DNA of 64,000 nucleotides from Streptomyces sp. CB01373 (GTDB lineage Bacteria > Actinomycetota > Actinomycetes > Streptomycetales > Streptomycetaceae): positions 47,135 through 111,134 of the forward strand of contig NZ_NNBK01000010.1 of assembly GCF_002803075.1 (NCBI RefSeq), read 5' to 3'. The notes beneath the pieces were generated by a model. The model was not told where the DNA came from and made no database searches. It worked only from the letters and a program-made list of their open reading frames with translations. Shown piece after piece: positions 25,617 to 32,638 of this stretch; positions within the stretch are counted from its first letter, which is position 1; each line of letters begins with the position of its first letter. The translations under genes and the position numbers were made by a program.

Positions 25617-26735
25617 TCAGGTTACGGAATCGACGGGCCCGAAATACGCGGGTGACAGGAACAGCGTTTCGAATGCCTTCGGACCATGCCGATCGCGCAG
25701 CCAGGTACACAGTGGCGTCAGCACGCCGGTGATCATCGCCGTCAAGACCGTGGTGTGCAGGTCGTTCGCTTCATCGCGCCCGATCTCCTCGAGAAACATG
25801 CTGTACCGGGCATTGACGCCGGCCTGGTACCTGCCCATCGAACCGAGGAACGCCGCGGCAACGGGGCTCGGGGCCACCGCGTCCCATGCCTCCGGCCGGG
25901 CAAGGTCGTCGGTGTCCGCCTGATCCAGCAGCCCCGTCACATCCCGGAACGCGAACCGGTCGACGCCGTCCGGTTGCTGGATGTCGCATTGCAGGGCTGC
26001 CGCTCGCGTGATCGCACGGGCCTCCCGGTCGCAAGCCCCTTCCATCACCACGCCGAGATTTCGCGTCGTGGGTGAACCCGCCAGATCTGGAGCCGAGTAG
26101 GTGCGGCCGTCGTGCCTGCGGAAATTCACGCCGTACTGGCTGCGGACCACCTCGTCGCCGCGCAGTCGATAAGAGCGGTACGAGCCATAGTGCAGGCAGT
26201 CGTGCGCGTACGCTCGCAACAGGTCGAGCGCCGCCAGCACCGGTCGCTCGGGGAGACCTGTGTTCATCGGCCCGTAGGCGGTGATCAGAGCCCTCATCTG
26301 TGCATGCCTATAGCCCTGGTTCGGGTGATGAAAACCGCCGAACGCGCCGGAGTCGGTGGACTGGATGCCGTAGAGCACACGGTCCAGCGGCAGCAGTCGG
26401 GACAAGCCGAGGGCCGCGTACCTGGGTCGGAGGATCGCCGATCCATACAGGAAGGGACCCACGTCCACCCCGGCTTCGCCCCACCGCCGCAGGGCCATGG
26501 GCAGCGGCAGAAAGGTGACGTTCGGGTGGTCGCCGGTCAGGGTGTCCGTCGTGCGCAATTCGATCAGCCGGTCCAGCAGACGGCCCATGTTGCTGGTACC
26601 GGCCAGATGCTCGTTCGGGGCGAGTAACCGCGGACTGATGCCGACCGACCGGGTCAGCCGTTCGATTCCTTGCCCAGGATGAGGGGCCGGTGAGACTCCT
26701 GCAGTCCTTTCGGCAGGTTGTCCGGGGAGAACCAT
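25617..26735 (-). CDS. Hypothetical protein (372 aa) with HDxxH-type motif
   Basis: Not recognised. No signal peptide or clear membrane segment. AFGGFHHPNQGYRHAQMRAL, LRAYAHDCLHYGSYRSYRL and VVMEGACDREARAI carry His/Asp/Glu residues that could form a metal site, as in a hydrolase; this is speculative. The start at ATG 26735 has GGAGGGG 2-4 nt upstream and overlaps the NUDIX gene by 82 bp; a shorter start exists at ATG 26588. It is the last gene of the reverse-strand cassette and faces the DUF4041 nuclease. Confidence 0.65.
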   Translation of the reverse strand: MVLPGQPAERTAGVSPAPHPGQGIERLTRSVGISPRLLAPNEHLAGTSNMGRLLDRLIELRTTDTLTGDHPNVTFLPLPMALRRWGEAGVDVGPFLYGSAILRPRYAALGLSRLLPLDRVLYGIQSTDSGAFGGFHHPNQGYRHAQMRALITAYGPMNTGLPERPVLAALDLLRAYAHDCLHYGSYRSYRLRGDEVVRSQYGVNFRRHDGRTYSAPDLAGSPTTRNLGVVMEGACDREARAITRAAALQCDIQQPDGVDRFAFRDVTGLLDQADTDDLARPEAWDAVAPSPVAAAFLGSMGRYQAGVNARYSMFLEEIGRDEANDLHTTVLTAMITGVLTPLCTWLRDRHGPKAFETLFLSPAYFGPVDSVT

Positions 26736-27112
26736 TTCCCCTCCAGGATCTCGAAGGAATCGATCTTCATCTCGCCGCCTACGAGGTGCGCCTCATAGGC
26801 AACTTCGACGCGTAGCTTGTAGCCACTCTTCAGGTGCACCAGGGCCCCCGGCTTCACCTCCAGGCCGGTCTCCTCACGCACCTCCCGCACCACGGTCTGG
26901 GCGAACTCCTCGCCCTTTACGGCGTAACCCGTCGGCAGACCCCACTGACGCTCCGGCGGCCACATACGGTGGCGCAGCAGCAGAACCCGGCCGTCGTCGC
27001 GGCGCACGACACCAGTGACGCCGACCATGAATTTGCTGTGGGCCAGCCACAGCACACGCCACTGCACAGGGCCCCTGATGATCCGCCACAGACGGGCGAT
27101 GATGCGCTTCAT
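26654..27112 (-). CDS. NUDIX hydrolase
   Basis: A 152-aa enzyme of the NUDIX superfamily, which hydrolyses nucleoside diphosphate-linked compounds. The complete NUDIX box GX5EX7REUXEEXGU is present: G followed by YAVKGE, then REVREETGL. A basic, hydrophobic N-terminus (MKRIIARLWRIIRG) precedes the fold. The ATG at 27110-27112 overlaps the upstream stop by 4 bp. Its substrate is unknown; NUDIX proteins occur both in housecleaning and in nucleotide-signal defence systems. Confidence 0.9.
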   Translation of the reverse strand: MKRIIARLWRIIRGPVQWRVLWLAHSKFMVGVTGVVRRDDGRVLLLRHRMWPPERQWGLPTGYAVKGEEFAQTVVREVREETGLEVKPGALVHLKSGYKLRVEVAYEAHLVGGEMKIDSFEILEGKWFSPDNLPKGLQESHRPLILGKESNG

Positions 27113-27555
27113 GTCGCGCCTTTCTCGGAATCGGACCGCCGGTACGGTTCGTGGAAGGGCAACGATGGTGCATCGATGGGCGGCCTTCCAAACATGCTGT
27201 GTGTACCGGCCGTGACGTCTTCGTCCCCGTCCAATTCCATGACGCCCAACCGGAGACCGCGCGACTCCGTGACGCGGAGCGTGGTCGCGAGGCACTCGGC
27301 AAGGCGGGTTGCGATGAACCGAAGCTCTTGGTTCCCGAGACGCTCTTTCTCCAGGAGGCCATTCGAGTGGGCCAGGACCTCCCGCGAGTCGCGGACCTGC
27401 TCGGCCTCCATGGCGTCTGCGAGGCGGGAGAGGAACCCGCCCCCACTTCGCGGGGACAGGTAGCACGGCTTGCCGTCCTCGCCGATCCACGGGAGGAGCC
27501 GCCCCTCCTGAGAGGGGAAGTTCGCGCCATGATTTCTCTCGTCGCTGATAGCCAT
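27109..27555 (-). CDS. Hypothetical protein (148 aa) of the XRE/NUDIX cassette
   Basis: A mostly helical soluble protein with no recognised domain. It begins MAISDERNHGANFPSQEG and contains a segment PWIGEDGKPCYLSPRSGGGF followed by long helices (LADAMEAEQVRDSREVLAHS). Start codon ATG 27553-27555 has no ribosome-binding site but lies 6 nt after a good -10, so it is probably translated from a leaderless mRNA. It is coupled to the NUDIX gene by ATGA. Confidence 0.68.
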   Translation of the reverse strand: MAISDERNHGANFPSQEGRLLPWIGEDGKPCYLSPRSGGGFLSRLADAMEAEQVRDSREVLAHSNGLLEKERLGNQELRFIATRLAECLATTLRVTESRGLRLGVMELDGDEDVTAGTHSMFGRPPIDAPSLPFHEPYRRSDSEKGAT

Positions 27556-27561
27556 ACTGCA

Positions 27562-27605
27562 ACGCTAGAAGCTGCGTTGACGCTGCGTCGATGGCACTTT
27601 GACGC
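27562..27605 (-). promoter_or_regulatory. Promoter with direct-repeat operator for the NUDIX cassette
   Basis: On the reverse strand TCGACG (plus 27586-27591) and TAGCGT (plus 27562-27567) are separated by 18 bp, and the ATG follows 6 nt later, implying a leaderless transcript. The heptamer TTGACGC occurs on the plus strand at 27577-27583 and 27599-27605, exactly 22 bp apart and flanking the -35. This is a probable site for the adjacent XRE regulator. Confidence 0.55.
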
Positions 27606-27632
27606 ACGGCGAAGGCGAAGTGCCACGGGGTG

Positions 27633-28811
27633 TCACACGGGCAGATGCACCAGGTCGGCAAGCTCCCGCATCTCCGGCGTGAGCGTGCGACGCCTACTCA
27701 CGATGCGGACGAGGATGTCGTGTGCGTAGCGCTGGTTCGGGAGCCACTGCGGGGATCCGACGCGGATCTTGTTGAAGGTGTCGACGGCTTCCGCGTACTG
27801 CCGTAGCTGAGTCTGTGCGCTTGCGACATCGAGTAGGTGCCTGTTCCGGTTGTTCGAGGTCGGCTTCAGGCTGTCCGCAGGGATTTTGGCAGCCAGGGAG
27901 AGCACCTCGTCGGGGCGGCCGGCCACCATCGCGTTCTCTGTACGCTTCAACGCCACGGTGACGGGCCCGAAAGTGCGTAGGAAGTCGCCCTCGGGAGTGT
28001 GCTCCTCCCCAAGGGCCACGGCAGCCGACCGAGCGAGCCGCAGGGCGTCTGCGGCCTCGCCGGGGCGGTTGTCTCGGATCGCTGCCGCCGACACGCGGAG
28101 CAGGAGCCAGCCCCAGGCACTCAGTTCGGTCGGTGTAGCTCGGGACATGCGGGGCTCGACCTCGTCAGCCCATTCGATGGCCAGTGCGCGGGCGTCGGCC
28201 AGTCTTCCGCGGCGCAGCAGAAGCCAGCATTGGACGCTGACGGTGGCGGCGCCCTGTACGCGGTCGACTGCGTCGTCCAGGGCCCGCTCCAAGGCCAACT
28301 CCGCTGCGTCGAACTGACGCGTCTGAGTCATCAGCCAGCCAGTCAGCTCCAACAGGCGTGCGCGGAGCGGCCGACCGCGCGGGTCGGTCTCGGTCAGCGC
28401 CTCGGCGTCACGCAGGAGGGGCGGGAGAGCCGCGCCGAGCTCGGCGAAGCGGTCGTGGGCGAACAGAGGCACGGCCGCCTCGAGCGCCTCCCGTACGCCG
28501 TCGTAGGTGGGTTGCTCCGAGAGCCCGTCAAGGTCTGGGGGAGCCGCCAGAGCAGCGTGTACGGGCGCCCAGCGGTTCACCGTCTCCTCGTCGGCCGCGG
28601 CCTCGGCGTGCTCGGTGATGAGCCGGGTTGTGGGCACCTTCAGGACGTTCGCGAGCCGGCGCGCCGTCTCCAAGCGCGTGTCGTCTCGCTCGCCCTGCTC
28701 CAGCTTGCGGATGAGGGAGAGGGAGACGTCCGAGAGCTCTGACAACTCGCGCTGGCTCAGGCCCCGACGCTTGCGGACTTCCCGGAGCCGTTCACCGAAG
28801 TTGGCGCTCAT
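27633..28811 (-). CDS. XRE-family regulator with TPR-like C-terminal domain
   Basis: A 392-aa protein. The N-terminal helix-turn-helix (residues about 8-62) reads LREVRKRRGLSQRELSELSD then LIRKLEQGERDDTRLETARRLANVL. From about residue 100 it is a helical repeat array (FDAAELALERALDDA, RGRLADARALAIEWADEV, RPGEAADALRLARSAAVAL) typical of TPR peptide- or protein-sensing domains in Streptomyces regulators. It lies 77 bp upstream of the 148-aa gene and probably controls that cassette. Confidence 0.9.
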   Translation of the reverse strand: MSANFGERLREVRKRRGLSQRELSELSDVSLSLIRKLEQGERDDTRLETARRLANVLKVPTTRLITEHAEAAADEETVNRWAPVHAALAAPPDLDGLSEQPTYDGVREALEAAVPLFAHDRFAELGAALPPLLRDAEALTETDPRGRPLRARLLELTGWLMTQTRQFDAAELALERALDDAVDRVQGAATVSVQCWLLLRRGRLADARALAIEWADEVEPRMSRATPTELSAWGWLLLRVSAAAIRDNRPGEAADALRLARSAAVALGEEHTPEGDFLRTFGPVTVALKRTENAMVAGRPDEVLSLAAKIPADSLKPTSNNRNRHLLDVASAQTQLRQYAEAVDTFNKIRVGSPQWLPNQRYAHDILVRIVSRRRTLTPEMRELADLVHLPV

Positions 28812-29034
28812 GATTCGAGGGTACGGCGTGCGGGAGGGCCGGGTCGGGGAACGCGAGGAACGCGCGAAACGCCAAGTCCCAGGAGTTGAACAGCACTCCG
28901 CCCAGGATGGTGATCTTCCAGAAACGGACCTCGCGCCGCTCCGCGTCCGTCAGAACAGTGCTGTCGGCATCGCCGAAGTCCGCCCTCCCGGGACGGCTCG
29001 GGGGCCAGTCGTGGGAGGGCGCTCGGGTGGTGAG
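28792..29034 (-). pseudogene. Possible gene remnant at the island edge
   Basis: A reverse-strand frame open from the dapD stop to a TGA at 28792-28794 encodes protein-like sequence (TDAERREVRFWKITILGG, VLFNSWDLAFRAFLAFPDP) but has no ATG or GTG before that stretch, and it overlaps the XRE gene start. It looks like the C-terminal end of a decayed gene at the island border. It could also be chance coding potential. Confidence 0.25.
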
Positions 29035-30024
29035 TCAGTTGTGGCTGTGCAGGATCTCGTTCAGGCCGCCCCAGACCGCGTTGTTCGGGCGGGCCTCGAC
29101 GGCGCCGGTGACCGAGTTGCGGCGGAAGAGGATGTTGGAGGCGCCGGACAGCTCGCGTGCCTTCACGATCTGGCCGTCGGGCATCGTGACCCGGGTGCCG
29201 GCGGTGACGTACAGACCGGCCTCGACCACACACTCGTCGCCGAGCGCGATGCCCACGCCCGCCTCGGCGCCGATCAGGCAGCGCTCGCCGATGGCGATGA
29301 TCACGTTGCCGCCGCCGGAGAGGGTGCCCATGGTCGAGGCGCCACCGCCGATGTCGGAGCCGTCGCCGACCACGACGCCCGCGGAGATGCGGCCCTCGAC
29401 CATGGAGGTGCCCAGGGTGCCCGCGTTGAAGTTGACGAAGCCCTCGTGCATCACGGTGGTGCCCTCGGCGAGGTGCGCGCCGAGCCGCACCCGGTCGGCG
29501 TCGGCGATGCGGACGCCCTTCGGGGCGACGTAGTCGGTCATGCGCGGGAACTTGTCGATCGAGGTCACCTGGAGGTGCAGGCCCTCGGCGCGGGCGTTGA
29601 GCCGCACCTTCTCGATGTCGTCCACGGCGACCGGGCCGAGCGAGGTCCAGGCGACGTTGGCGAGGTGACCGAAGATGCCGTCCAGGCTCTGGCCGTGCGG
29701 CTTGACCAGCCGGTGCGAGAGCAGGTGCAGACGCAGGTAGACGTCGTGCGCGTCGATCGGCTTCTCGTCGAGCGAGGCGATGACCGTACGGACCGCGACC
29801 ACCTCGACGCCCCGGCGCGCGTCCAGTCCGATCGCCGCGGTGGCACCCTCGCCCAGCAGCTCCGCGGCCCGCTCGGCGGACAGCCGCTCACTGCCGGCCG
29901 GGCCGGGCTGGTCCGTCAGCTCGGGGGCGGGGAACCAGGTGTCGAGAACGGTGCCGTCGGCGGCGATCGTGGCGAGTCCGGCGGCCACGGCGCCGGTGGT
30001 GCGGGGGACAGTCGTGTCGGTCAT
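29035..30024 (-). CDS. dapD: 2,3,4,5-tetrahydropyridine-2,6-dicarboxylate N-succinyltransferase
   Basis: A 329-aa enzyme of the succinylase branch of lysine/diaminopimelate synthesis, transferring succinyl from CoA to tetrahydrodipicolinate. The left-handed beta-helix is evident in the hexapeptide-like repeats from about residue 170 to 290 (VRLGAHLAEGTTV, VEGRISAGVVVGDGSDIGGGAS, CLIGAEAGVGIALGDECVVEAGLYV). The N-terminal half matches actinobacterial DapD. It is transcribed towards the island; no terminator was seen in the 220 bp after it. Confidence 0.95.
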   Translation of the reverse strand: MTDTTVPRTTGAVAAGLATIAADGTVLDTWFPAPELTDQPGPAGSERLSAERAAELLGEGATAAIGLDARRGVEVVAVRTVIASLDEKPIDAHDVYLRLHLLSHRLVKPHGQSLDGIFGHLANVAWTSLGPVAVDDIEKVRLNARAEGLHLQVTSIDKFPRMTDYVAPKGVRIADADRVRLGAHLAEGTTVMHEGFVNFNAGTLGTSMVEGRISAGVVVGDGSDIGGGASTMGTLSGGGNVIIAIGERCLIGAEAGVGIALGDECVVEAGLYVTAGTRVTMPDGQIVKARELSGASNILFRRNSVTGAVEARPNNAVWGGLNEILHSHN

Positions 30025-30050
30025 AGAAGGAAACCTAACGTGAGGCGGGG

Positions 30051-30070
30051 CGCACCGGCGAACCGGTGCG
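30051..30070 (-). terminator. Short hairpin terminator after the TetR gene
   Basis: Perfect 8-bp stem CGCACCGG / CCGGTGCG with a cgaa tetraloop, 65 bp beyond the tetR stop codon. Confidence 0.5.
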
Positions 30071-30134
30071 GTGGACGTCTCATGTGCCGGTCAGGGGCCC
30101 GCGCGGGAGGCGGCGCGGCGGGCGTGCCGCCGGG

Positions 30135-30686
30135 TCAGGCGTCCACGGGCGGCGGGATCATCCGCCTCAGCATCTCGCGCGCGTAGCCCTCGTCGTAGGG
30201 GGTTCCGGTCAGCAGCACCTGGAGGCAGATGCCGTCCATCAGGGCCACCAGGGCGCGGGCGGTGGTCGGGTCGGTGCGGCGGGAGAGCAGGGCCGCGACG
30301 TCCTCGGCCCACTCGGCGGCGACGGGGCGCAGCGCGGGACGGCGCAGGGCGGCGAGATACAGCTCGTACTCCAGCTCGACCCCGGTGCGGTCACCGGCCA
30401 GCCACTCCCCCATCCAGCCCGCGAGCGCCTCCGCGAGGTCGGTGCGCGGGTCGTCGAGGCCGCCGCGCGCGGCGATCACCTTGGCGAAGCCCTCGTTTGC
30501 CTGCCCGAGTGCCGCGACCATCAGCTCGTCCAGCGTCCGGAAGTGGTAGGTCGTGGAGCCCAGTGGTACGTCCGCCTCGGCGGCCACCGTGCGGTGGCTC
30601 AGTCCGGCCAGGCCCTTGGCACCCACCACGCGCAGCGCCGCGTCAATGATCCGCTGCCGCCGCTCCGGGTCGTACCGCCGGGCCAT
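30135..30686 (-). CDS. TetR-family transcriptional regulator
   Basis: A 183-aa repressor. The N-terminal helix-turn-helix (residues about 7-53) includes RRQRIIDAALRVVG, GLSHRTVAAEADVPLGSTTYHF. The C-terminal ligand domain is helical. Its ATG shares one base with the stop of the SMR efflux gene (TGATG), so pump and regulator are one unit. A perfect 26-bp palindrome upstream of the SMR gene is the likely binding site, giving autoregulation relieved by the pump substrate. Confidence 0.9.
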   Translation of the reverse strand: MARRYDPERRQRIIDAALRVVGAKGLAGLSHRTVAAEADVPLGSTTYHFRTLDELMVAALGQANEGFAKVIAARGGLDDPRTDLAEALAGWMGEWLAGDRTGVELEYELYLAALRRPALRPVAAEWAEDVAALLSRRTDPTTARALVALMDGICLQVLLTGTPYDEGYAREMLRRMIPPPVDA

Positions 30687-31006
30687 CAGTGGGCCCCGCC
30701 CAGGCTGAGGACGACCACTCCGAGGACGATCAGCACGATCCCGGCGACCTTGGCGAGGCCGAGCCCCTCCCCGAACAGCATCAGACCGAGCGCGGCGACG
30801 GCCGCGGTGCCGATGCCGGACCAGATCGCGTAGGCGGTGCCGATGGCCACGGTCTGCAGGGTCCGGGCGAGCAGCACGAAGGAGAGGACGTACCCGACGA
30901 CGGTCACCAGCGAGGGCCCGAACCTGCTGAAGCCGTCGCTGTACTTCATGGCCGTCGTGGCCGCGACTTCCGCGGCGATGGCCCCGGCGAGCAACACGTA
31001 TCCCAT
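30686..31006 (-). CDS. Small multidrug resistance (SMR/EmrE-type) transporter
   Basis: A 106-aa protein with four membrane helices. Hallmarks are the helix-1 glutamate in AGAIAAEVAATTAMKYSDG, the helix-3 motif AYAIWSGIGTA, and a final helix VAGIVLIVLGVVVLSLGGAH. SMR proteins export cationic toxic compounds as dimers by proton antiport. Length is normal for the family. The start ATG is 17 bp from the palindromic operator, so repressor binding would block transcription. Confidence 0.92.
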   Translation of the reverse strand: MGYVLLAGAIAAEVAATTAMKYSDGFSRFGPSLVTVVGYVLSFVLLARTLQTVAIGTAYAIWSGIGTAAVAALGLMLFGEGLGLAKVAGIVLIVLGVVVLSLGGAH

Positions 31007-31023
31007 GCGGGCGAGCGTATCCG

Positions 31024-31049
31024 CCGTTGTGTACGTCCGTACACAACGG
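31024..31049. promoter_or_regulatory. 26-bp TetR operator upstream of the SMR gene
   Basis: Perfect palindrome with 12-bp arms, CCGTTGTGTACG (31024-31035) and CGTACACAACGG (31038-31049), separated by tc. The length and symmetry are typical of TetR/QacR-type operators. It lies between the divergent SMR gene and the 203-aa membrane protein gene and could control both. Confidence 0.85.
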
Positions 31050-31113
31050 GGGTCTTCGATCGCCGCTGATAATGCTGCGGCGAGTGACGGCACGGACTGG
31101 AGGGGCGCCGCGA

Positions 31114-31725
31114 GTGAAAGCCGACGACACACCGAAGAGGACCGATCCGCCGAAGTCGCTGCTGGGCCGCGTCTGCCTCGTGCTGGTGATGCTGATCACG
31201 GGGGTGCTGTTCAGCGTCGTCGGGGTGGCCGCGACCGTGCATTTCGCCGATGGTCTGAAGTACTCCACGCGTGCTTCCGGCACCCCGGGGCTGCTGAAGA
31301 TAGACGAATGCATCACCTCCGGCACCGGCAAGCAGCGCCACACCGACTGCGTCGGCGCCTTCCGGTCGGACGACCACCGTGTCGTGGACAGGTTCGCGTC
31401 CATCGGCGGCCCCCACAGGAAGGGGGCGGTGCTGCCGGTCCAGCGGGATGCCCACGGCCACTGCTACACGGTCGGGGTGACGCCGACAGCCTGGCGGCTC
31501 TCCGTGATCTGCTTCTGCGTGCTGGTGCTCTTCGGCGGCCTGGCCGCCTTCTACGGTGCGTTCTGCACTGTGACGCCACGCACGGGCCGCCGGATCGGCG
31601 CCGTGATGCGGTCGTCGGGGATCGCCCGGGCGGTGAGTGGGCTGTGCAAGGCGCTGGGGGTCGGTATCGCCGTCTTCGGCGTGGTGGCCCTGTTCGGCCT
31701 GATCGGAGAGCTGGTCGTGCGCTGA
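31114..31725 (+). CDS. Hypothetical membrane protein (203 aa)
   Basis: Three hydrophobic segments: VCLVLVMLITGVLFSVVGVA near the N-terminus, then after an extracytoplasmic domain of about 90 residues (with two cysteines, DECITS and TDCVGAF) LSVICFCVLVLFGGLAAFYG, and a C-terminal VGIAVFGVVALFGLIGELVV. No family was recognised. GTG 31114 is chosen because GGAGGGG lies 8 nt upstream; longer in-frame starts exist. Possibly under the TetR operator at 31024. Confidence 0.75.
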   Translation: MKADDTPKRTDPPKSLLGRVCLVLVMLITGVLFSVVGVAATVHFADGLKYSTRASGTPGLLKIDECITSGTGKQRHTDCVGAFRSDDHRVVDRFASIGGPHRKGAVLPVQRDAHGHCYTVGVTPTAWRLSVICFCVLVLFGGLAAFYGAFCTVTPRTGRRIGAVMRSSGIARAVSGLCKALGVGIAVFGVVALFGLIGELVVR

Positions 31726-31770
31726 CCTCCACGGACCGGCGAGGGAAACCGGCGGAACCGCGAGCGAACG

Positions 31771-31808
31771 CCGAACGGCGAGGTCCTCCGGGGGACCTCG
31801 CCGTTCGG
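31771..31808. terminator. Bidirectional terminator after the suf operon
   Basis: Perfect 16-bp stem CCGAACGGCGAGGTCC / GGACCTCGCCGTTCGG with a 6-nt loop, between the 203-aa membrane protein gene and the convergent end of the suf operon. Confidence 0.9.
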
Positions 31809-31825
31809 TGTTGTGCTCGTTGATC

Positions 31826-32158
31826 TCAGACGTTGAAGCCGAGCGCCCGCAGCTGCTCGCGGCCGTCGTCCGTGATCTTGTCGGGGCCCCACGGCGGCAT
31901 CCAGACCCAGTTGATGCGCAGCTCGTTGACGAGGCCGTCCGTGGCGGACTTGGCCTGGTCCTCGATGACGTCGGTGAGCGGGCAGGCCGCGGACGTCAGG
32001 GTCATGTCGATGGTCGCGATGTTCGACTCGTCGACGTGGATGCCGTAGATCAGGCCGAGGTTGACGACGTCGATGCCCAGTTCGGGGTCGACGACGTCCA
32101 TCAGGGCCTCGCGGAGCTCCTCCTCCGAGGCCGGCTTCATCTCCACGGTCTCGCTCAT
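31826..32158 (-). CDS. sufT: MIP18/SufT-family iron-sulfur assembly factor
   Basis: A 110-aa DUF59/MIP18 domain protein involved in maturation of iron-sulfur proteins. Family motifs are ALMDVVDPELGIDVVNLGLI and MTLTSAACPLTDVI (with the conserved cysteine), followed by VWMPPWGPDKITDDGREQL. Last gene of the suf operon; its ATG overlaps the SufU stop by 4 bp. Confidence 0.92.
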   Translation of the reverse strand: MSETVEMKPASEEELREALMDVVDPELGIDVVNLGLIYGIHVDESNIATIDMTLTSAACPLTDVIEDQAKSATDGLVNELRINWVWMPPWGPDKITDDGREQLRALGFNV

Positions 32159-32622
32159 GCGGTCTTCCTTTCGGCGTCGGCGCCGCTCAGCGCCTGGGCC
32201 GTCGCGTCCTTCCAGGCCATCCAGCTCAACAGGGCGCACTTGACCCGGGCCGGGTACTTGGACACCCCGGCGAACGCGACCGCGTCCTCCAGGACGTCCT
32301 CCATCGCGTCGTCGGGTTCGATCCGGCCCTTGGACTGCATCAGCTCCAGGAAGGTCTCCTGGATCCTCTGCGCCTCGGCCAGCTCCCTGCCGACGAGCAG
32401 TTCGTTCAGTACGGAGGCCGAGGCCTGGCTGATCGAGCAGCCCTGGCCCTCGTACGAGACGTCTTTGATCGTCGTGCCGTCGTACTTCACTCGGAGGGTG
32501 ATCTCGTCGCCGCACGTCGGGTTCACATGGTGCACCTCGGCGTCGCCATCCCTCAGACCACGCCCGTGCGGGTTCTTGTAGTGGTCCAGGATGACTTCCT
32601 GGTACATCGAATCCAGCTTCAT
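32155..32622 (-). CDS. sufU: SufU iron-sulfur assembly/sulfurtransferase protein
   Basis: A 155-aa SufU/NifU-N type protein, the zinc-dependent sulfur acceptor of SufS in actinobacteria and Firmicutes. Ligands C37 and D39 (NPTCGDE), C62 (GQGCSISQAS) and C129 (RVKCALL) are all present, and the SufU-specific insertion between the second and third cysteines is seen. It is 16 bp downstream of sufS. Confidence 0.94.
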   Translation of the reverse strand: MKLDSMYQEVILDHYKNPHGRGLRDGDAEVHHVNPTCGDEITLRVKYDGTTIKDVSYEGQGCSISQASASVLNELLVGRELAEAQRIQETFLELMQSKGRIEPDDAMEDVLEDAVAFAGVSKYPARVKCALLSWMAWKDATAQALSGADAERKTA

Positions 32623-32638
32623 GCGATCGTTCGTCCCG

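Larger units (their letters stand above)
23734..29034. mobile_element. Accessory island between dapA and dapD
   Basis: A 5.3-kb block whose base composition is visibly less GC-rich than its neighbours, especially 24.2-25.6 and 26.7-28.0 kb. It holds a DUF4041 nuclease gene and a convergent four-gene XRE/NUDIX cassette and separates two lysine-pathway genes. No integrase, transposase, tRNA or direct repeats were found at the edges, so the mechanism of acquisition is not visible. The boundaries are inferred from gene content. Confidence 0.55.

Noticed and set aside
25617..26735. Toxin partner forming a toxin-antitoxin pair with the 148-aa protein
   Set aside because: Neither protein shows a toxin or antitoxin fold signature, and the NUDIX gene lies between them.
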